NCBI GenBank assembly: GCA_963573305.1
Contig: OY754333.1
Span: forward strand, 15,150,599 to 15,214,598
Origin: Pyrrhosoma nymphula
Lineage: Eukaryota; Arthropoda; Insecta; Odonata; Coenagrionidae
Reading direction: 5' to 3'
Length of the DNA stretch: 64,000 nucleotides
The position numbers were made by a program, and so were the translations under genes. The stretch's first letter is position 1. Each line of letters starts with the position of its first letter. The notes under the pieces are model-generated. The model searched no databases and was not told where the DNA came from. It worked only from the letters and a program-made list of their open reading frames with translations. Positions 25,201 through 37,939 of the stretch are shown here, one piece after another.

Positions 25201-28200
25201 TGGAAAAGGCCATTTTTGGCGTGTCTATTTTTATGTTTCAAAAATAAATTATCATTCCTCATGAGATCATGCTCATTAGCCGTATGCCTATAAGTAGACG
25301 GCGTAAACATAATGTTACTAGATAAATTGAATTCGAAGATGAATCGTGCGGGACTAGACTGGAAGCCTCATTAAGGTTACGCATGCGCTCAAAAATGGCT
25401 CTTATTTATTCTATACTGTTCCACTCTTCACTCCCATGACTCTCTTATTGCATTCCCATAGTGTTTGCAGAAAGATTCATTCACATTCCGATAGGCATTC
25501 CTTTGACGCTTCCTATATGCTTTATTTTCGCCAGGGAACTGATTTATCTCATGATTATCATTCAGATCATAATTGATGGATATGGTTACTAATAAGAAGA
25601 GAGAGAGAGAGAGAGAGTAGGAGAAGACGTATGAGAGTCAAGGAACTCATTTTACCTAAAAGTACCAATTACTTATAGTTCTAATTACGGGGTAGGAGGA
25701 TAGGTTAAGTAGCGTGTGGAGGATGGAGATGGTCGTTGGCGGACGAAGTAGGACGAGGTGGTATGAAAGGTGACGATGAAAGTGCGGGGAAGGTGGTAGC
25801 GGCTAAAGGTGAGAGTTAAAAGGAGGGGGGAAGGATAAACCCCCGCCCTTGCAAATGGGTTGGACTGACGCCCTCAGGGTTGGTAGCATGAAGGGGGAAA
25901 ACAGGCCGGGCAAAGGGGATTTTGAGGAGGATGGGTCGGCGAAAGTACCGGACGAGCCATGGTGGGCGTGGGCCCAGAAAAGGGCATCAAAAGGGGAGTG
26001 GTTGGTACGAAGTGGCGTAGGGACCATGGCGTTTAATTAGAGCGGTAATTGGACGGAAGGAACAAGAGAGGAGGGGTCGGAGGAGGCTCAGCCATCGGGG
26101 GGAGGGAGGTGGGGTCCAGTGGCGGGTGTTTTTCGGGGTGAAGGTGGGTGGTGTTTGTCAAGGGATGGGCAGTGGGGTGATGGCAGTGGCATGAGTGTTG
26201 GGAGGCGGTTTTGTGTGAGGTCCGGGAGATAAAAACGCAACGGGGGCTGGATCCCTGGGAGGGTGAGTACATAGTTTAACGTATGCCTTTTACCCCTCCT
26301 CGCCTTACAATCCGGCGTAAGAGTAGAACGTTTAAAATGAAGAGAGCGAGATGGAATAGCCGCGCGAGGGAAAAAGGGGCTATAAACGCCTTGAGGAGGG
26401 CGGGGAAAATATTTTCGGCTCAATTTTGGTGCCTCTGCATCATTGAAAAAAAAAAAATTTCTTTTTGCCACGCAAACACCGTTCGCGTTGCCTATCTTGC
26501 GAATGCATTTCCCCCCCCAAGGCTCTCAAATGAGGGACGTTTGATTGAAAATGTGTACATCTTGTAGACTTATTGCATCGATTCTGTTGTCTACATACTT
26601 TTTCGAGGCTTTTTTACAACATTTGATGCGTACTAATGGCTGAGAAACCATTTGAGATGGTTCTAATGATAAATTTCATTAGTAGAACTGGAAACATTTT
26701 TTCTATTTTTGTTATTTCAACCAAACGATATTTTCAATTCGATATAAGATTCATTCATGTTTGCCGAGCTATTTTTTTCTAGCATTATAAGGAAATGCTG
26801 GGCAAGAAAATTCATAGTGATCATGCGTATGTAAATATCTAAAATTATTTCATTTATTAAATTTTTTGCTAATTAAAATGTTTTTCCATTGGAAGTCACG
26901 TATTCAGGCAGTTTTTTTTAAAGAACGTAATAATTTTATAAATTATCAATAAACTTGGAAAACAGTAATTTGACTATTTGTGTTTTCTATTGTTCTTGGG
27001 CTATTATTACTTTTAATGCATACGTCGATTAATATCACCCAGTTACATCTACCTTAGTGATTTCAGGTATATTTATCAAGTTTCTAGAATGCAGCCAATT
27101 TAAAAAATACAGCTATTCTTTTTAAACATAATGGAAAGCTAGTGATTTGTTCCTAAAGCATTGGTGAAATTCTTAAAAGTCGCATTGACAAGCTTTAATA
27201 GGTGCTCATTCAAGGTACCTGTGATAATTTGAAAAAAAAATAATCTCTCCTTCCGCTACATTCAAAATGATACTTGGAAAATGTTTTAGCTAGAGTTGTT
27301 CTCATGGCTGCGGCAGATATTTTTAATGAAAGCACTATGTTGTGAGTTTTATTCCACGTTTTCTCCGGCCTGAGCATTAGCTTGAGAGGGAATTGCGTCG
27401 GGGAAGGAATGTTTTTTGGGGGGAGCAATAATGGCGTTTCATACTCGTGGACGTTAACGTTGAAGACCCACAGTCTCCCACATGTATACGAAACACACAC
27501 ACACGCTTACGAAATACGCGTTTTTTGCGGGAAAAAAGCCGAAAATTCGTGCGGTTACGGGGTGAGGTCGGTAAGGGGGTTGGGGTGGCTGAGCGCACGG
27601 TAGCGAAAGGACGAGTTGATGAGAGGAATGCGGTGGGCGAGTTTGCCGAGAAAGTGAAGGGATGGACGTAGAGGTCGGGTTTTTGGCGAAAGGTACGGGA
27701 AAATATTCGCGAGGCCGCCGTGTATGTGTGTGTATGTGTAGGTACCGCTTTTAAGTTGCGAAATTTACGCGCCTCCGTATTCGTAATTTTTTTCTTCCAC
27801 GCTTCTGCTCGCCGAGAGTAGCGTTTCACGGACACACAGTAGAATGTCATCTTCGAATTGCTTGCGTGGGCCGAGTATAACTTCAAAAGGACCAAAATAA
27901 TCGTTATCTCTGGAGAGCGTGAGAATGGAAAAGGACCACTCGTGTGACAGCAGGTTTCGGAACTCGCTTTTTCGAATTTAAGCACTCTTGAAAGAAATTT
28001 TGCAATAAAAACCTCTCCACGTTTTTCGAAAGTCTATATATGCCCAACAGAGGAAAAACGTAATCTAAACAGGACACTCTGAAGCTTATCAAGATTTCTT
28101 CATGTTCATTATGATAAGAAAATGATTCTCCCCTTTCATTTAGAATCAACTCGTTTCGATTCTTCTACTAGGGCAGTGATATGAATAATTTCTTCTTACC

Positions 28201-28378
28201 AATCACTTAAACCTTTTTTGTTTGTATCATATATTATTACAAAAAGGGTATTGTAGGGGTTGAAAGAATCATTTGAAATGAGGAAAACAAAGCGGTTTCT
28301 GCGGTAAAGTTATCTTGGGGTAGATATTTCATAAGCATATCATCCTCTAAGAAGCAAAGTTGCCTTCATAATGATAGT
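22273..28378. other. Intergenic spacer with several compositional islands
   Basis: Contains a 78-codon plus-strand frame at 22357-22590 without a recognisable motif, G-rich patches at 23680-23840 and 25690-26290, a GA microsatellite at about 25599-25617, CA/GT-rich runs near 27493 and 27721, and a CpG-rich stretch at 27370-27870. A 202-codon minus-strand frame (27377-27985) spans that island. It is Ser/Thr/Arg-rich without a signature and is regarded as a chance frame. No gene is recognised. Confidence 0.4.
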
Positions 28379-28623
28379 CGCAGTTTGCAAAACTTCTTTG
28401 GACATCTATTACAATACATATTTCTCTCTCCAGGACCAAATAAATGCGTTCAAAGCTCTTAAATATTTAGCGAAAATTTCTCGGACTTTATTCCGGCTAA
28501 CCCGGGACATTTTCACTAAATTAATTCGCCGGGAAAACTTTAAATCCTCTTAAAGATTGTTTCCCACTGCGAGTTTTGCGTTGAATACTAAACTGCAAAT
28601 AAAAAAAGCTCGGTTTTGTACTT
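28379..28623 (+). repeat. Dispersed repeat R1, copy 1 (longer)
   Basis: Begins CGCAGTTTGCAAAACTTCTTTGG, continues through CCAGGACCAAA and ends with GAATACTAAACTGCAA and AGCTCG. The same ordered blocks recur at 37940-38090, which lacks about 100 bp of the middle part. Non-coding; superfamily unknown. Confidence 0.8.
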
Positions 28624-28762
28624 AACAACGGTAATTACTCCTGTGATCTCCCAAGCTGTCATCTGGCGAGAGATAAGGTTAAAAACACTCAAATTTTTAA
28701 TTAGCGTAAATTATTAATAAAATTACGGAAACAGTACTTTCCTATACTCACAATATTTAACA

Positions 28763-28799
28763 CTTACGTTTTACTTCATAGATTTAGGCATCTTCCAGT
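28763..28799 (-). repeat. Degenerate hammerhead-like motif
   Basis: The minus strand reads CTGGAAGATGCC and, about 15 bases later, AGTAAAACGTAAG. It is a weakened version of the CTGANGA...GAAAC motif found elsewhere in the window. Confidence 0.3.
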
Positions 28800-29480
28800 T
28801 TGTGGAGTTGATTTATTTTAACTAGTATTGAAATAGCCCAGTAAATTCCAGGAAATTATTATTTGACTGAATAGGGGTTTTATAATATGTATTGCCTTGT
28901 TAAGTGTGTTTTTAACTTTCCATAAGTATTCATAATGTCTGTATGGGACTGTCAAATACCTCCCCTGGGATTTCCGTTTTTCTTTCTTTCATTAATACAA
29001 CGGTCTGAAGGGAAAGGGGGGGCGCGAATTTCAATCGCATCGTCGAGAGAACTCGACTCTTTCTCTGTCACTCGGGAGAGTCATTTTGGTGGGGAACCGT
29101 CCAACGGTCTCCTTTGCACGCTCGGGGAGAAATAAAAGGGGAACGAGATGGGTTTTATTACGAGCTAAAGCGCCGCGATTAAGAGCATGCCCCCCGTGGA
29201 GGACTAAAAAAGAATGAGGCGGAGGAGGAAGATGAATGTTTAGGGGAAGAGCGGGGTATGCACCTTGGGAGAAACGAAGGGAGACGGGACGGGGCCACAT
29301 AACGAAATCGTGAGCGGGAAAGAGGAGAAAGATGGACGGTTGTTGGGGATAGAATAAATGTTTTTAAGTAGGTTTCAATATAAAATTAAATCTATGCTAA
29401 ACTTAACTGTGGCAGACTTCACTACGTTAGTGTTTTTAATTCTTGTAACCATGGTAAATTAAAACAATTAATTATTTTGC

Positions 29481-29514
29481 GCGACGCGTTTCACCGATAT
29501 ACGGCATCGTCAGG
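29481..29514 (-). repeat. Hammerhead-like structured motif
   Basis: The minus strand has an intact CTGACGA, then T, GCCG, a 5-base loop, CGGT, and GAAAC followed by GCGTCGCGC. GCCG pairs with CGGT, using one G-U pair. This is the best preserved core in the window. It lies about 50 bp upstream of the Penelope-like fragment but on the opposite strand. Confidence 0.55.
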
Positions 29515-29562
29515 TACACAATGTTTGTTTTTTTTACGTAAATTGTAGTTGTAGTTAAGGGG

Positions 29563-29826
29563 GTGGAAGGGAAACATAAAAATAAACGGGCAGGGTTGAG
29601 AAGGACTCTTGGCTCAATGGCTAATGAAGCTAAAGTTTATTTATTTTGCATAGGTCAATGCAGATGGTACGAAAATATGGATTTCACCTCACCTTTTGCT
29701 AGACACCTACGTGAAAACAATCATATGAGCGATTTCATCCACGAAATTTTACACGTTCTTCCCACTGGCCTTCAAATGGACGTTCTTGAGAATATAGAAA
29801 TTATCAGACAATCCAATAACCTTTGA
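29563..29826 (+). pseudogene. Penelope-like element, C-terminal coding fragment
   Basis: The C-terminal half of the 88-codon frame fits the end of Penelope-like reverse transcriptase/GIY-YIG proteins. It has SPFARHLRENNH, then a hydrophobic ILHVLP segment, then MDVLENIEI, echoing the family's pattern of a His-containing helix followed by 'ILH...k...ldxLExxEI'. The reverse transcriptase domain and the GIY-YIG signature itself are absent, and a TGA after QSNNL is followed by more open frame. It is therefore a decayed fragment. Assignment rests on pattern memory, not a search. Confidence 0.45.
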
Positions 29827-30604
29827 AATGAATTATTATTTCCATATCCCTACCCACTCCGTTCTGATAATATTACCTTTTTAAATAAAAACCTTACTCT
29901 CCTCACCAGCCCTTGATCTACGTGACTTTCTCAACCATGCCCGAATATTTGTAATTGTCACCTCCTTTCTCGTACCTAATCAAAACAACAATAAACGAAA
30001 AGCAACAAACTTTCTGTACCTGGCCATACCATAAATCAGTTAAATGCGTCGTACCAATAAAAAATATTGTAGAAAATTAAAAAGTATATTAATTTATCAT
30101 GAATATAAATCAATGCTGTTTTTTCATATTCCTATTATTCTTTGAAAAAATCCTCAACTTGATAACGTCAACTATATTCCATCTTTCTTGAAAATAGAGC
30201 AATAGCATTGAATTAGTTAATATTTTCAGTTGAATAAAAATTAATTTTTACGAAAAACTAGTAAAAAAGTGTGTCACCTTAAGCCTATGGTAAACCTATG
30301 GAAACTGATGCACCAGTCTGTATTACAACTAGTTTTCAAGCAACCAGTGAATAATTTCAATTTTAGGTAGTTAGGACGAAAGTTTGTAGGATTTTTTACT
30401 GACCTGAAGAAGTAGGTGGAATTAAGAAGTGGTTGCCTATTTCGATGGAATACGAAGATAGTACTTACTTATCTATAAATGCTTACCCTAATCGTACCCG
30501 TTAATTACAATTCCATGACCTTAGCTGCAACTATTTAAGGCGAAATATGTGGTAGTAATGACTCATCGATCGGCTTCTCGGGCTGAAAATGTTCGCAATT
30601 AGAA
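29827..30604. other. Intergenic spacer
   Basis: AT-rich, without a recognised gene or repeat. It may include more of the decayed Penelope-like element, but no further motif was seen. Confidence 0.4.
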
Positions 30605-30731
30605 ATGAACAGATAAATGACGTTGTACGCCCCCTAAATAGATTTTGATGCAACCAGGTTTCGCCACTTACGGCATCTGGTTGTATCAATAAAATATTAG
30701 TGGAACTTACAAAGTCATTTTATCTGTTCAC
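30605..30731 (-). mobile_element. Short snap-back element with hammerhead-like core
   Basis: Terminal arms at 30605-30621 (ATGAACAGATAAATGAC) and 30714-30731 are inverted repeats differing by one inserted base and the outermost base. Between them, on the minus strand at 30651-30683, lies CAACCAG, ATGCC, a loop, GGC, GAAAC and CTGGTTG. CAACCAG pairs perfectly with CTGGTTG, and GCC pairs with GGC. The CTGANGA half has been altered to CCAGATG. No coding capacity and no clear target duplication. Confidence 0.55.
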
Positions 30732-31174
30732 TATGCAGTGGCTCCGCCAAGTAAAGTCGGAAAGTATTGAGTTTTCGCAAATAATGTTTGCTAACGCATT
30801 AGTGCGTTTGAAATCTTAGGTACCTATTTATCTTTATACAATATAAAGGATGTTGTATGATAAAGTAGGGGTTTTAAGTGACAAAAAGTGAAGTTGTAGG
30901 ATTACTCATTTGTTTCGACTAACGCAGTCGCGAGGGAGCCCTCTTAAGGAGAAAAGAGGAAGTGAGACGGGACCTTGGGGGTGGAGATTGGGGGGCAGGG
31001 CAGCGGGTGGGCAGGAGGAAAGAAGGGGGGCGCGGCAACAGCAGCGTGGGACAAATTCTAGGGAAAACAATAAAAGGCGGCGGCGGGAGAAATGAGATCG
31101 TGGATGCGGACTCATTAAGTGCGATGGGAGATAGAGGGCGGGAGATTCATGGGTTTGTGTCGTGTGCGGGGTGG
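30732..31174. other. Spacer running into a GC-rich island
   Basis: From about 30920 the sequence becomes G-rich and opens low-complexity frames on both strands. No gene is recognised. Confidence 0.45.
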
Positions 31175-31396
31175 GACGCCTAACGTTGAGCCAGGGGTCA
31201 TGAGGAGGAGGGGACAACGTGAAGCAGGGGAGCCCAACGGGTGGCCGCGAGGCTGAAGCCAGGGTTTAGGGGAACGAAATGCACGGGGCAAAACGCGGGG
31301 GTGGGGTGCCCAACGTGGGGCCATGGTGCCCGTCGAGGAGGTCTGAGACACCCAGCGTGGGGGGGTTGGGGGTCTCGGGCGCCCAACGGGTGGTGG
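31175..31396. repeat. Cluster of tRNA-Lys 3'-end-like (PBS-like) motifs
   Basis: Five related motifs lie in one G-rich stretch: GACGCCTAACGTTGAGCC (31175), GGAGCCCAACGGGTGGCC (31229), GGTGCCCAACGTGGGGCC (31305), GACACCCAGCGTGGGGGG (31347) and GGCGCCCAACGGGTGGTGG (31378). The third closely matches the primer-binding-site sequence complementary to the 3' end of tRNA-Lys (CGCCCAACGTGGGGC). Spacing is irregular (about 31-76 bp) and no LTR, TG...CA terminus or gag/pol frame was found. Confidence 0.5.
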
Positions 31397-34300
31397 CGGA
31401 GGGTGGGACCTGGGTTTGTTGGAGAAAGATGAGGGAAAAGAAAATAAGGGAGAGAACTGCGTGGGGTCAGCGAAGGGAAAGGGATGGGGGAGATAAGTGT
31501 TTTAGAGGGAAGTATGTAAATGGAAATAATAGAAAGGGAGGGGGCTGAGGGGGTTGGATTTTGGGAACCGTGAAAGGGGAGGGAGTTTGGCGCAAGGGTT
31601 TCACGGGTGTTATGGGGGTGATGTCGGTCCCTGGGATTAAGGAACCCCCCTTGGACGAGTAGAACAAGGAGCAACGGAGAAGAAGCCTTTAATGAAGTAG
31701 AAAAGTGGGAGCATGGGACCACGATTTATGAGATAAACTTCTTGCAAGAACTCGATAAGGACCCTTAAACTTTTGAGTTTTCAACATCCAGATTACATTC
31801 TTTCCTAAAGGTAGATAACGCGAAAAAAGGAGGAGAGAGAAAGGGGATTGATTATCGCAATTCTTTATTTCCTCTTAGAAATGCAAAGAGAGGACCTAAA
31901 CGCCTTAGATGTACAATTTGGTGAATCACCACGCGGAAAATATTAAAAAATACTGTAGCAAAATTTGGAAAGTTCCTAATTAGAAACATGTTTGGTATGA
32001 GCGATGTGGTTGAACGTTTACATGAATATGATACTGGAACTCTTTATATTATGTACTCCAATATCGGATTCACAAGGGGAGTGAAAGGGGGAAATCCCCC
32101 CCCCCCACAAGATGACAGACGTGTAGAACAAAAAGCCTAAAATTCGATATTAAACTTCATTATACTAACAGCTAAACAGCATTGATTTGCTAGAAAAAAC
32201 ATATCCCTCTCTCTTCCGGGCATAAACAGTATTTTTAGGTTGCGAGTTGTATCGGAAATTTCGAGTTGGGCAGCAGAAGACTAGCATCCGACGGAGAGGA
32301 GATGAGTCACAGTTGAGACTTTGTCTATCCCACATTCGTCATACCTACGCATCTTGCAATGCTTCTTTTCCCATTGCCTAAAAAGTAAGGGATCTTTGGT
32401 GTGTGACAGTCGCTTTGTTTCAAACAGTCTCCCTGGACTACTTAAAAAGTCAAGAACTCATTTCACTTGCAGTTGACGCAGCTTCACACATAGTACTTAC
32501 TAAGTTTGTTAGTTGATGACTGACTGTTAGCGTTCGGGGTCTAACGGTGACGTGACGGGTTCTCACTCGCCCTTTGCCGAGCGTAGATGAAATCGTGTTC
32601 CTTAAATGTGTCACATTGTTTGCCCTGTTTACGTCTCCTTCGGCACATCGAATTTGGCGTCAACTTAAACGTGTCTTTTTATTTTATTGCGTGAGGATAT
32701 TAATCATTTTCGTTGCATCGAAAAACATTAAGTGGATTTTTGTTTTGGTGGAGTTTACCAGATTAACTCTTTCATGTATCAATAATATCAATTGCCATGG
32801 CATAGTGATTTATCATATTGTATTTGATAACCCTCCTCACAGATATCGAATTCTACTATATTAACGGATGTCTGCATGCCAGTGACTTATTTGAGAGTAA
32901 TACAGTACGTTTATGAAGTATGATAAGTTAAAGTGTCAATGTTATATATGTCCTCCTTCTAATATCCCGTATGCATCCTCAAACCCGTGAATCTGTAAAC
33001 CTATAAGCCTTAAAAGAATCAATGCTATTTACCATAATATAGTGAAAAAAACTCTGATGTGTGAATCTCCAGCGCGTGTATTATTTTTTCCTTCGGATTT
33101 ATCACCGTAGAATTTCCCGATAAAATAATTCATGAAGTCTCCTTGGTGTCCTCAATCCCAAAATTTGTATATCTCGCTGTCATTAGACAAACTACTATAT
33201 GCTAAATCCCACTACATCCATTTTATTTGTTAGTGCATTGATAATAATGTTGATTCTAACATGCTTCTTAAAAATATCGACTACTTAGTTATTTCCTACA
33301 AAAATTCAATTCTGATCCTCGGCTTGACATCAACGTCTAACTTCTCTTGGAATACGCATTTTGTCAGAATATCAACTCAATGAAATATTTCATTGGTTGA
33401 ATCGATGAAAATAATTTCGTCCTACCTACCGAAAACATTTTTTTCTACTTCCATGCTCTCAATTTTTTATTGTTATAAAATTACCTTAATAAAAAATAGA
33501 CTTGATTTAATGTGTTCTATGTATTTGTGAACTGCATAAATTTGATTACGTTTCTTCATATTCACGACAAGTGCTTCGGATTTTTCCAATGGAGCGTAGG
33601 AAATTCTTACTCAGAGGTTTCTCATTGCTCCTTCTGGGTAATTACATGACAAAACGACAAAAAAAACACCGGTACTACGCTTAACCTCTTCGATTTCGAC
33701 CTTTCTTGTTCTACCGCATTGTTGGTCATTACAATTAAAGCCTTGATTCATATTTTGGAGCAAAATACAGTCATTTACCACGGTGACACTTGATTAAAAA
33801 AAAACATTGAGCTAATTTCCGCTTTATTTGCTGGCCATCAAATCACTCGCGCAAATATATTATAAGGTATCCAGAACTATTTCAAAAGAGGAGTAGTATC
33901 AATGACAACAGTGTTTAGACTGCACTAGTCCACTATCAGAGTCCACTGTAACTCTGCCATTTCAATCAAACATGGCCCTTTAAGTTCTCAGCTTTCACTG
34001 TGAATATCATGCATGTCACTTCTACTGTGCACAAAATCATACTTTGTGAGTGCTACTTATTAGTGTTAATATCTCTCATTCAAGTTTATATTCATGTCTT
34101 CTAAGTTTTCAAAGCAATTGTCTTTCTCTTAATGATTATTTTGTAATTTTACCTCTTCCACACACTTCTAAAACCTATACTTGGTATTTCTCTGTCCGAA
34201 AACAACTGAATTTTATTTTCAAAAGCACGTATTTTGATATGCGGTTAATCATAGAGACACAAGGGCCTTATCATAGAGTGATTTAAATTATTTTTCGTGT

Positions 34301-35096
34301 AAAGTGCAAAACATTCCTTGTTCAGGTAAAATTATGTTGGTTTTCAAGCAAAATAGGGGAAGATAACACTAGATTTTGGGAGTACGACATGGCCTGTACC
34401 TGGTCTGAGTACCACACTTTCCAAGGTCTGATTTAAAAGTAACGTAGCCTGTAATAATTCAATTGCCAGTTACAATTCTATGACAGTTGGATGCAGGCAA
34501 AGAAGATTATCTTAGAGTAGTGATCATAGTAATTGGTGCGAGCACAGACATGTAATCGGTAAGGGGAAATAAATAAGTATACGCAGAAAGTTTATTCGTT
34601 GAATGTTGCTTTCTTTCCATTCTGGCGTTCCCTGTACTATTTACAGGCATCACTAGGCCGTGGATAGAAAAGGCGGAGAGGAGTTAAAAACCCCATATTT
34701 AATAATTTTGGCCAATTGGCCTAGTAAAACACGAAGCCATAGTTATGAGTAAATATAAAATGTAAAACAAATGATTCACATAAGCACCAGGGCGCAGGAA
34801 CGCGCGTGGCTGTGCCAAATACCATTGGCGGTTTAAGGTCGTTGTTTTTTTGGGTGAGGACAGTTTCTACTTTACGGGAGTATGGGTGGTTAAGAACTAC
34901 TTATGACTGTTAATTTTCCTATTGTACCAGAAATTACGGTGATACTAACATTCTACTTCATGCCATAGATATAAAACAGCTTTGGGAGAAGCATTTATAA
35001 ATATGAAATTCGCATCTACTCCATTCATCTAAAATGTAATGAATGCAAAAAAATATCATCATCAATTTTTATTTGATACTAAAATATCCCGAAACA
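31397..35096. other. Intergenic spacer
   Basis: The G-rich island continues to about 31700, followed by AT-rich DNA. A C-run near 32096-32107 recalls the C/G runs of the hAT-type ends elsewhere. The 96-codon frame at 32574-32864 is hydrophobic and without signature. No gene is recognised. Confidence 0.45.
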
Positions 35097-35190
35097 TTTC
35101 AAGTCCCCCCTTAATCAGCCACTGCCTCATACAAATATTAAAGAACCCCCCCCCCTCCCCCCTCAAGATTGCTCCCTGGATCCACCCCTG
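35097..35190 (-). mobile_element. Adjacent hAT-type terminal fragments
   Basis: On the minus strand one terminus reads CAGGGGTGGATCCAGGGA (ending at 35190) followed by a G-run. A second terminus starts CAGTGGCTGATTAAGGGGGG (from 35124). Both look like CAG-type hAT ends with the G-run also seen in the element at 8106. The opposite ends and target duplications were not located, so these are probably remnants of one or two elements. Confidence 0.4.
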
Positions 35191-37939
35191 TTTTACACGG
35201 ATCAACATTTTATCGATAAATATTATGCAATATTTTTCATTAATTTATCTTATGTTAATTTAACTACCTAAATATTTTCATAATAACTGATTATTAATAT
35301 ATAAATAAGATAAGAAATTTCTATGTGACAAATACTATCTTTAAAATAATTTGTGAATAATTATCAACTAACAACTGCAGTTTCATTTTTCATGCGATGG
35401 TTTTATATATTGTAATACTGGTAAATTACGTCCCAAAACGACAGAATATTGCATCCAAGAGTTGTGTTGACATTGAAATTATGACTATTGTGGAGAAGGC
35501 CATCTTATTTTAAATACAGATATGTTACACCCAAGAGATCCTATAGGTTAATGGGGTGCTCTACCTTCAAAGCTTATTTCTTACCTCAAAATGCTTCTTG
35601 ATTATATTTTTTTATGCTTCTATTCACAGCAGGGAAAATTTTATGCTCTAAGATTTCATCATTGGACCATATTGCGCCAAAATTGAATTTTTTAAGGAGT
35701 ATAGCTGTTTACATCAGAGAATTTAGATGAATTTAAAATGTTGCAGAATGCTTCAATTAAAAATGAAATTCGATGTTAATTGGTTTGCAGTCATAACGTC
35801 CTGGATAAATGCGGCGTAAGCGAGTTTCTAATTTACAAATTTTTCTCCTCGGAACTGTGTTATAACTATTGTATGAAGTGGAATGATAGTATCCCTTTTA
35901 CCTTTGATTGCTGTGGTAGTACCGAATAGCTACGTAGTTCATCGGCAAGATCCACTTACTTTTATTAAAGCGTTGAATTGGAATATAAAATTTGCTGTTT
36001 ATATGAGTCAACAGCACACTAATGAGCGGTGGATACTACATTAGTCGGGAAACATATTGAAGAGCATTTATTTTATTTTTATTTTTGTCCCGACTATGTT
36101 AAGCAATGTTGTTATCTGAGCTGAGGATATCGGTTGATTGAAATTGATCTATTGAAACTCGTTGAATGCTGAAAGTGTTCGCGATAAACCTATTGCACAT
36201 TATTGTGTTGATTTGTTTCACATTAGCTTATGCGTGTTTTCCAATATTGCGCTGGTTCTCATATTGATCGATAATGATTGCGATAATGCATTAATGGGTC
36301 AACAAGTATTATTTTCTGTGGTCTTCACGTATATCCAAGTGTTGAACTTTTTTGGAGAAAGTATTTGTTAAGTGGAGATTTTTTTGCATATAAATCTATT
36401 TGCAAATATATTGTAACTCATTAGAATGCTCGATAATTTAAAGTTTAACCCGTTCATACAGCGGTGTTTCATGTATATTTACTTTTTTGTGAAGTTGATG
36501 CACATTCATCTGCCTTTGTGTTGGAGAATACCTGCATAGAATAAATTAGATATCTTAGTGGTGTGCTCATTATGTTACTCCAATATTACGCCTATTTCCA
36601 ATTATAGTTTTTATCAAACTCATATTTTAGTAAATATTTGACTATTTAGACTAATACCGGTCTTCGTGTCGTTTATATTAAATGTTATTCTATTAGTAAT
36701 TAATTCATTATTTATTAGTGTGCTCCATTCGCCAACATTTCGGAAATTAATTTTACTTCCTCAGGACTCCAGGAGGTTATTTTTGGAGGCAATTCTTATA
36801 CATGGCATGTATACATTTGTTCTTATTTATATATGAGTTATTGAAGGTAATTAAATGGAGTATCTCAAGTTATTAACTTCTTTTCCATTTACAGCACACT
36901 TCACTTAGAGCTCGTTTTGATCCACTGAATCATCAAATGGTACTGAAAAACAATGGTGTAGTGACCACAAGCCCATACCCAAACTTTTCGTCGAGTGTAC
37001 ATGGAATCATTCTCGTATAACCATTCGGATCTCATCATGGATAAGTTAACCTTGCGGGTAAAACGTAGGTTGTTTATTGTGCTCTTAATATCTATTTCGG
37101 CTCTCCACGCTTTCGTGATTCATGAGTCGGAATTTGAATCATCAACGCGGATTAATTATTTTTCCTGGAATTCCGTTGAATAAATAAGAAGGGAACATAA
37201 CAGTCACAATGAGTTGTAAATAGCTGCGTAGCGGGTACGAGGGTATATGCGCTTCGTTTATTTTTTCTCGCGCAATCGTGCATTGTGAATTCATCCCGAG
37301 TTACCGGGGTTAATTCACCGAACGCGCCCTCTCCTGCAGAAACTCTGAAGGAGGAGGATAACGTTTCATTTCCACTGTGGATGTATTTACGCTCGATACA
37401 AACAAGAATTCATTATCCGGGGACGCAAAACTTTTCGTCGCCAGTGGACCGGGAGCCACTGCCAACGACTCCCCCGCGTCGCGTCACGAGACCTTTAGGC
37501 GGCACACACTCGAATTCAACTCGTAAAACACTCTTTTGTACGTCCTCAATGCACTCCGCGAACAAGTTTTTCGCAGGAATAATTTTCGTCCCAACTTCTC
37601 AGCAGCAGCAGCATAATATCCAGAGTATAAACCTTTTCTCTCTCTTTCTCCATCCTCTCGCTGTCTCATCTCCCGACAACTCCCGAGTATCCTTCTCTTC
37701 TCCGTCCTACGCTTCTCTCATATTACCGCTCTTTCCACGTAGGAATTTTAGGGGATCGTCGTGGAAGGACGTAGGGTGAAGGCCCTGGGGATGAGGCCAG
37801 TATTACCAACTCAAAATCGGATCCGGTCGCAAGCTTCATGTGAAAAAATCATAAAAGTACAAAACTAGTTTTGACGCTACATCACACAGTTCTAAATGTA
37901 TATTTTAAACTTAAATAATTACTTTTTTCTATAGACAAA
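35191..37939. other. Intergenic spacer
   Basis: AT-rich. At 35541-35568 a short block (TTAATGGGGTGCTCTACC) resembles the 3' tail of the LINE fragment at 61120. A minus-strand motif at 36731-36765 (CCTGAGGAAG, then CCGAAATGTTGGC, then AATAAATAATG) is another hammerhead-like copy. The GC-richer stretch 37240-37780 holds a 164-codon frame starting at GTG, Ser/Pro-rich and without signature, probably chance. Confidence 0.4.

Noticed and set aside
27377..27985. 202-codon minus-strand frame, the longest in the window
   Set aside because: It lies across a CpG-rich, CA-repeat-containing island, is Ser/Thr/Arg-rich without any domain pattern, and begins at a non-ATG codon. Composition alone explains the absence of stops.
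31300..31325. Primer-binding site of an LTR retrotransposon
   Set aside because: The motif matches, but no LTR boundary, polypurine tract or gag/pol frame is found nearby, and the motif recurs five times.
31198..31722. 174-codon minus-strand frame
   Set aside because: Antisense of a G-rich tract, Pro/Ser-rich, with overlapping open frames on both strands, so a composition artefact.
37285..37779. 164-codon plus-strand frame
   Set aside because: Starts at GTG, Ser/Pro-rich, includes a short Gln run from a CAG repeat; nothing protein-family-like.
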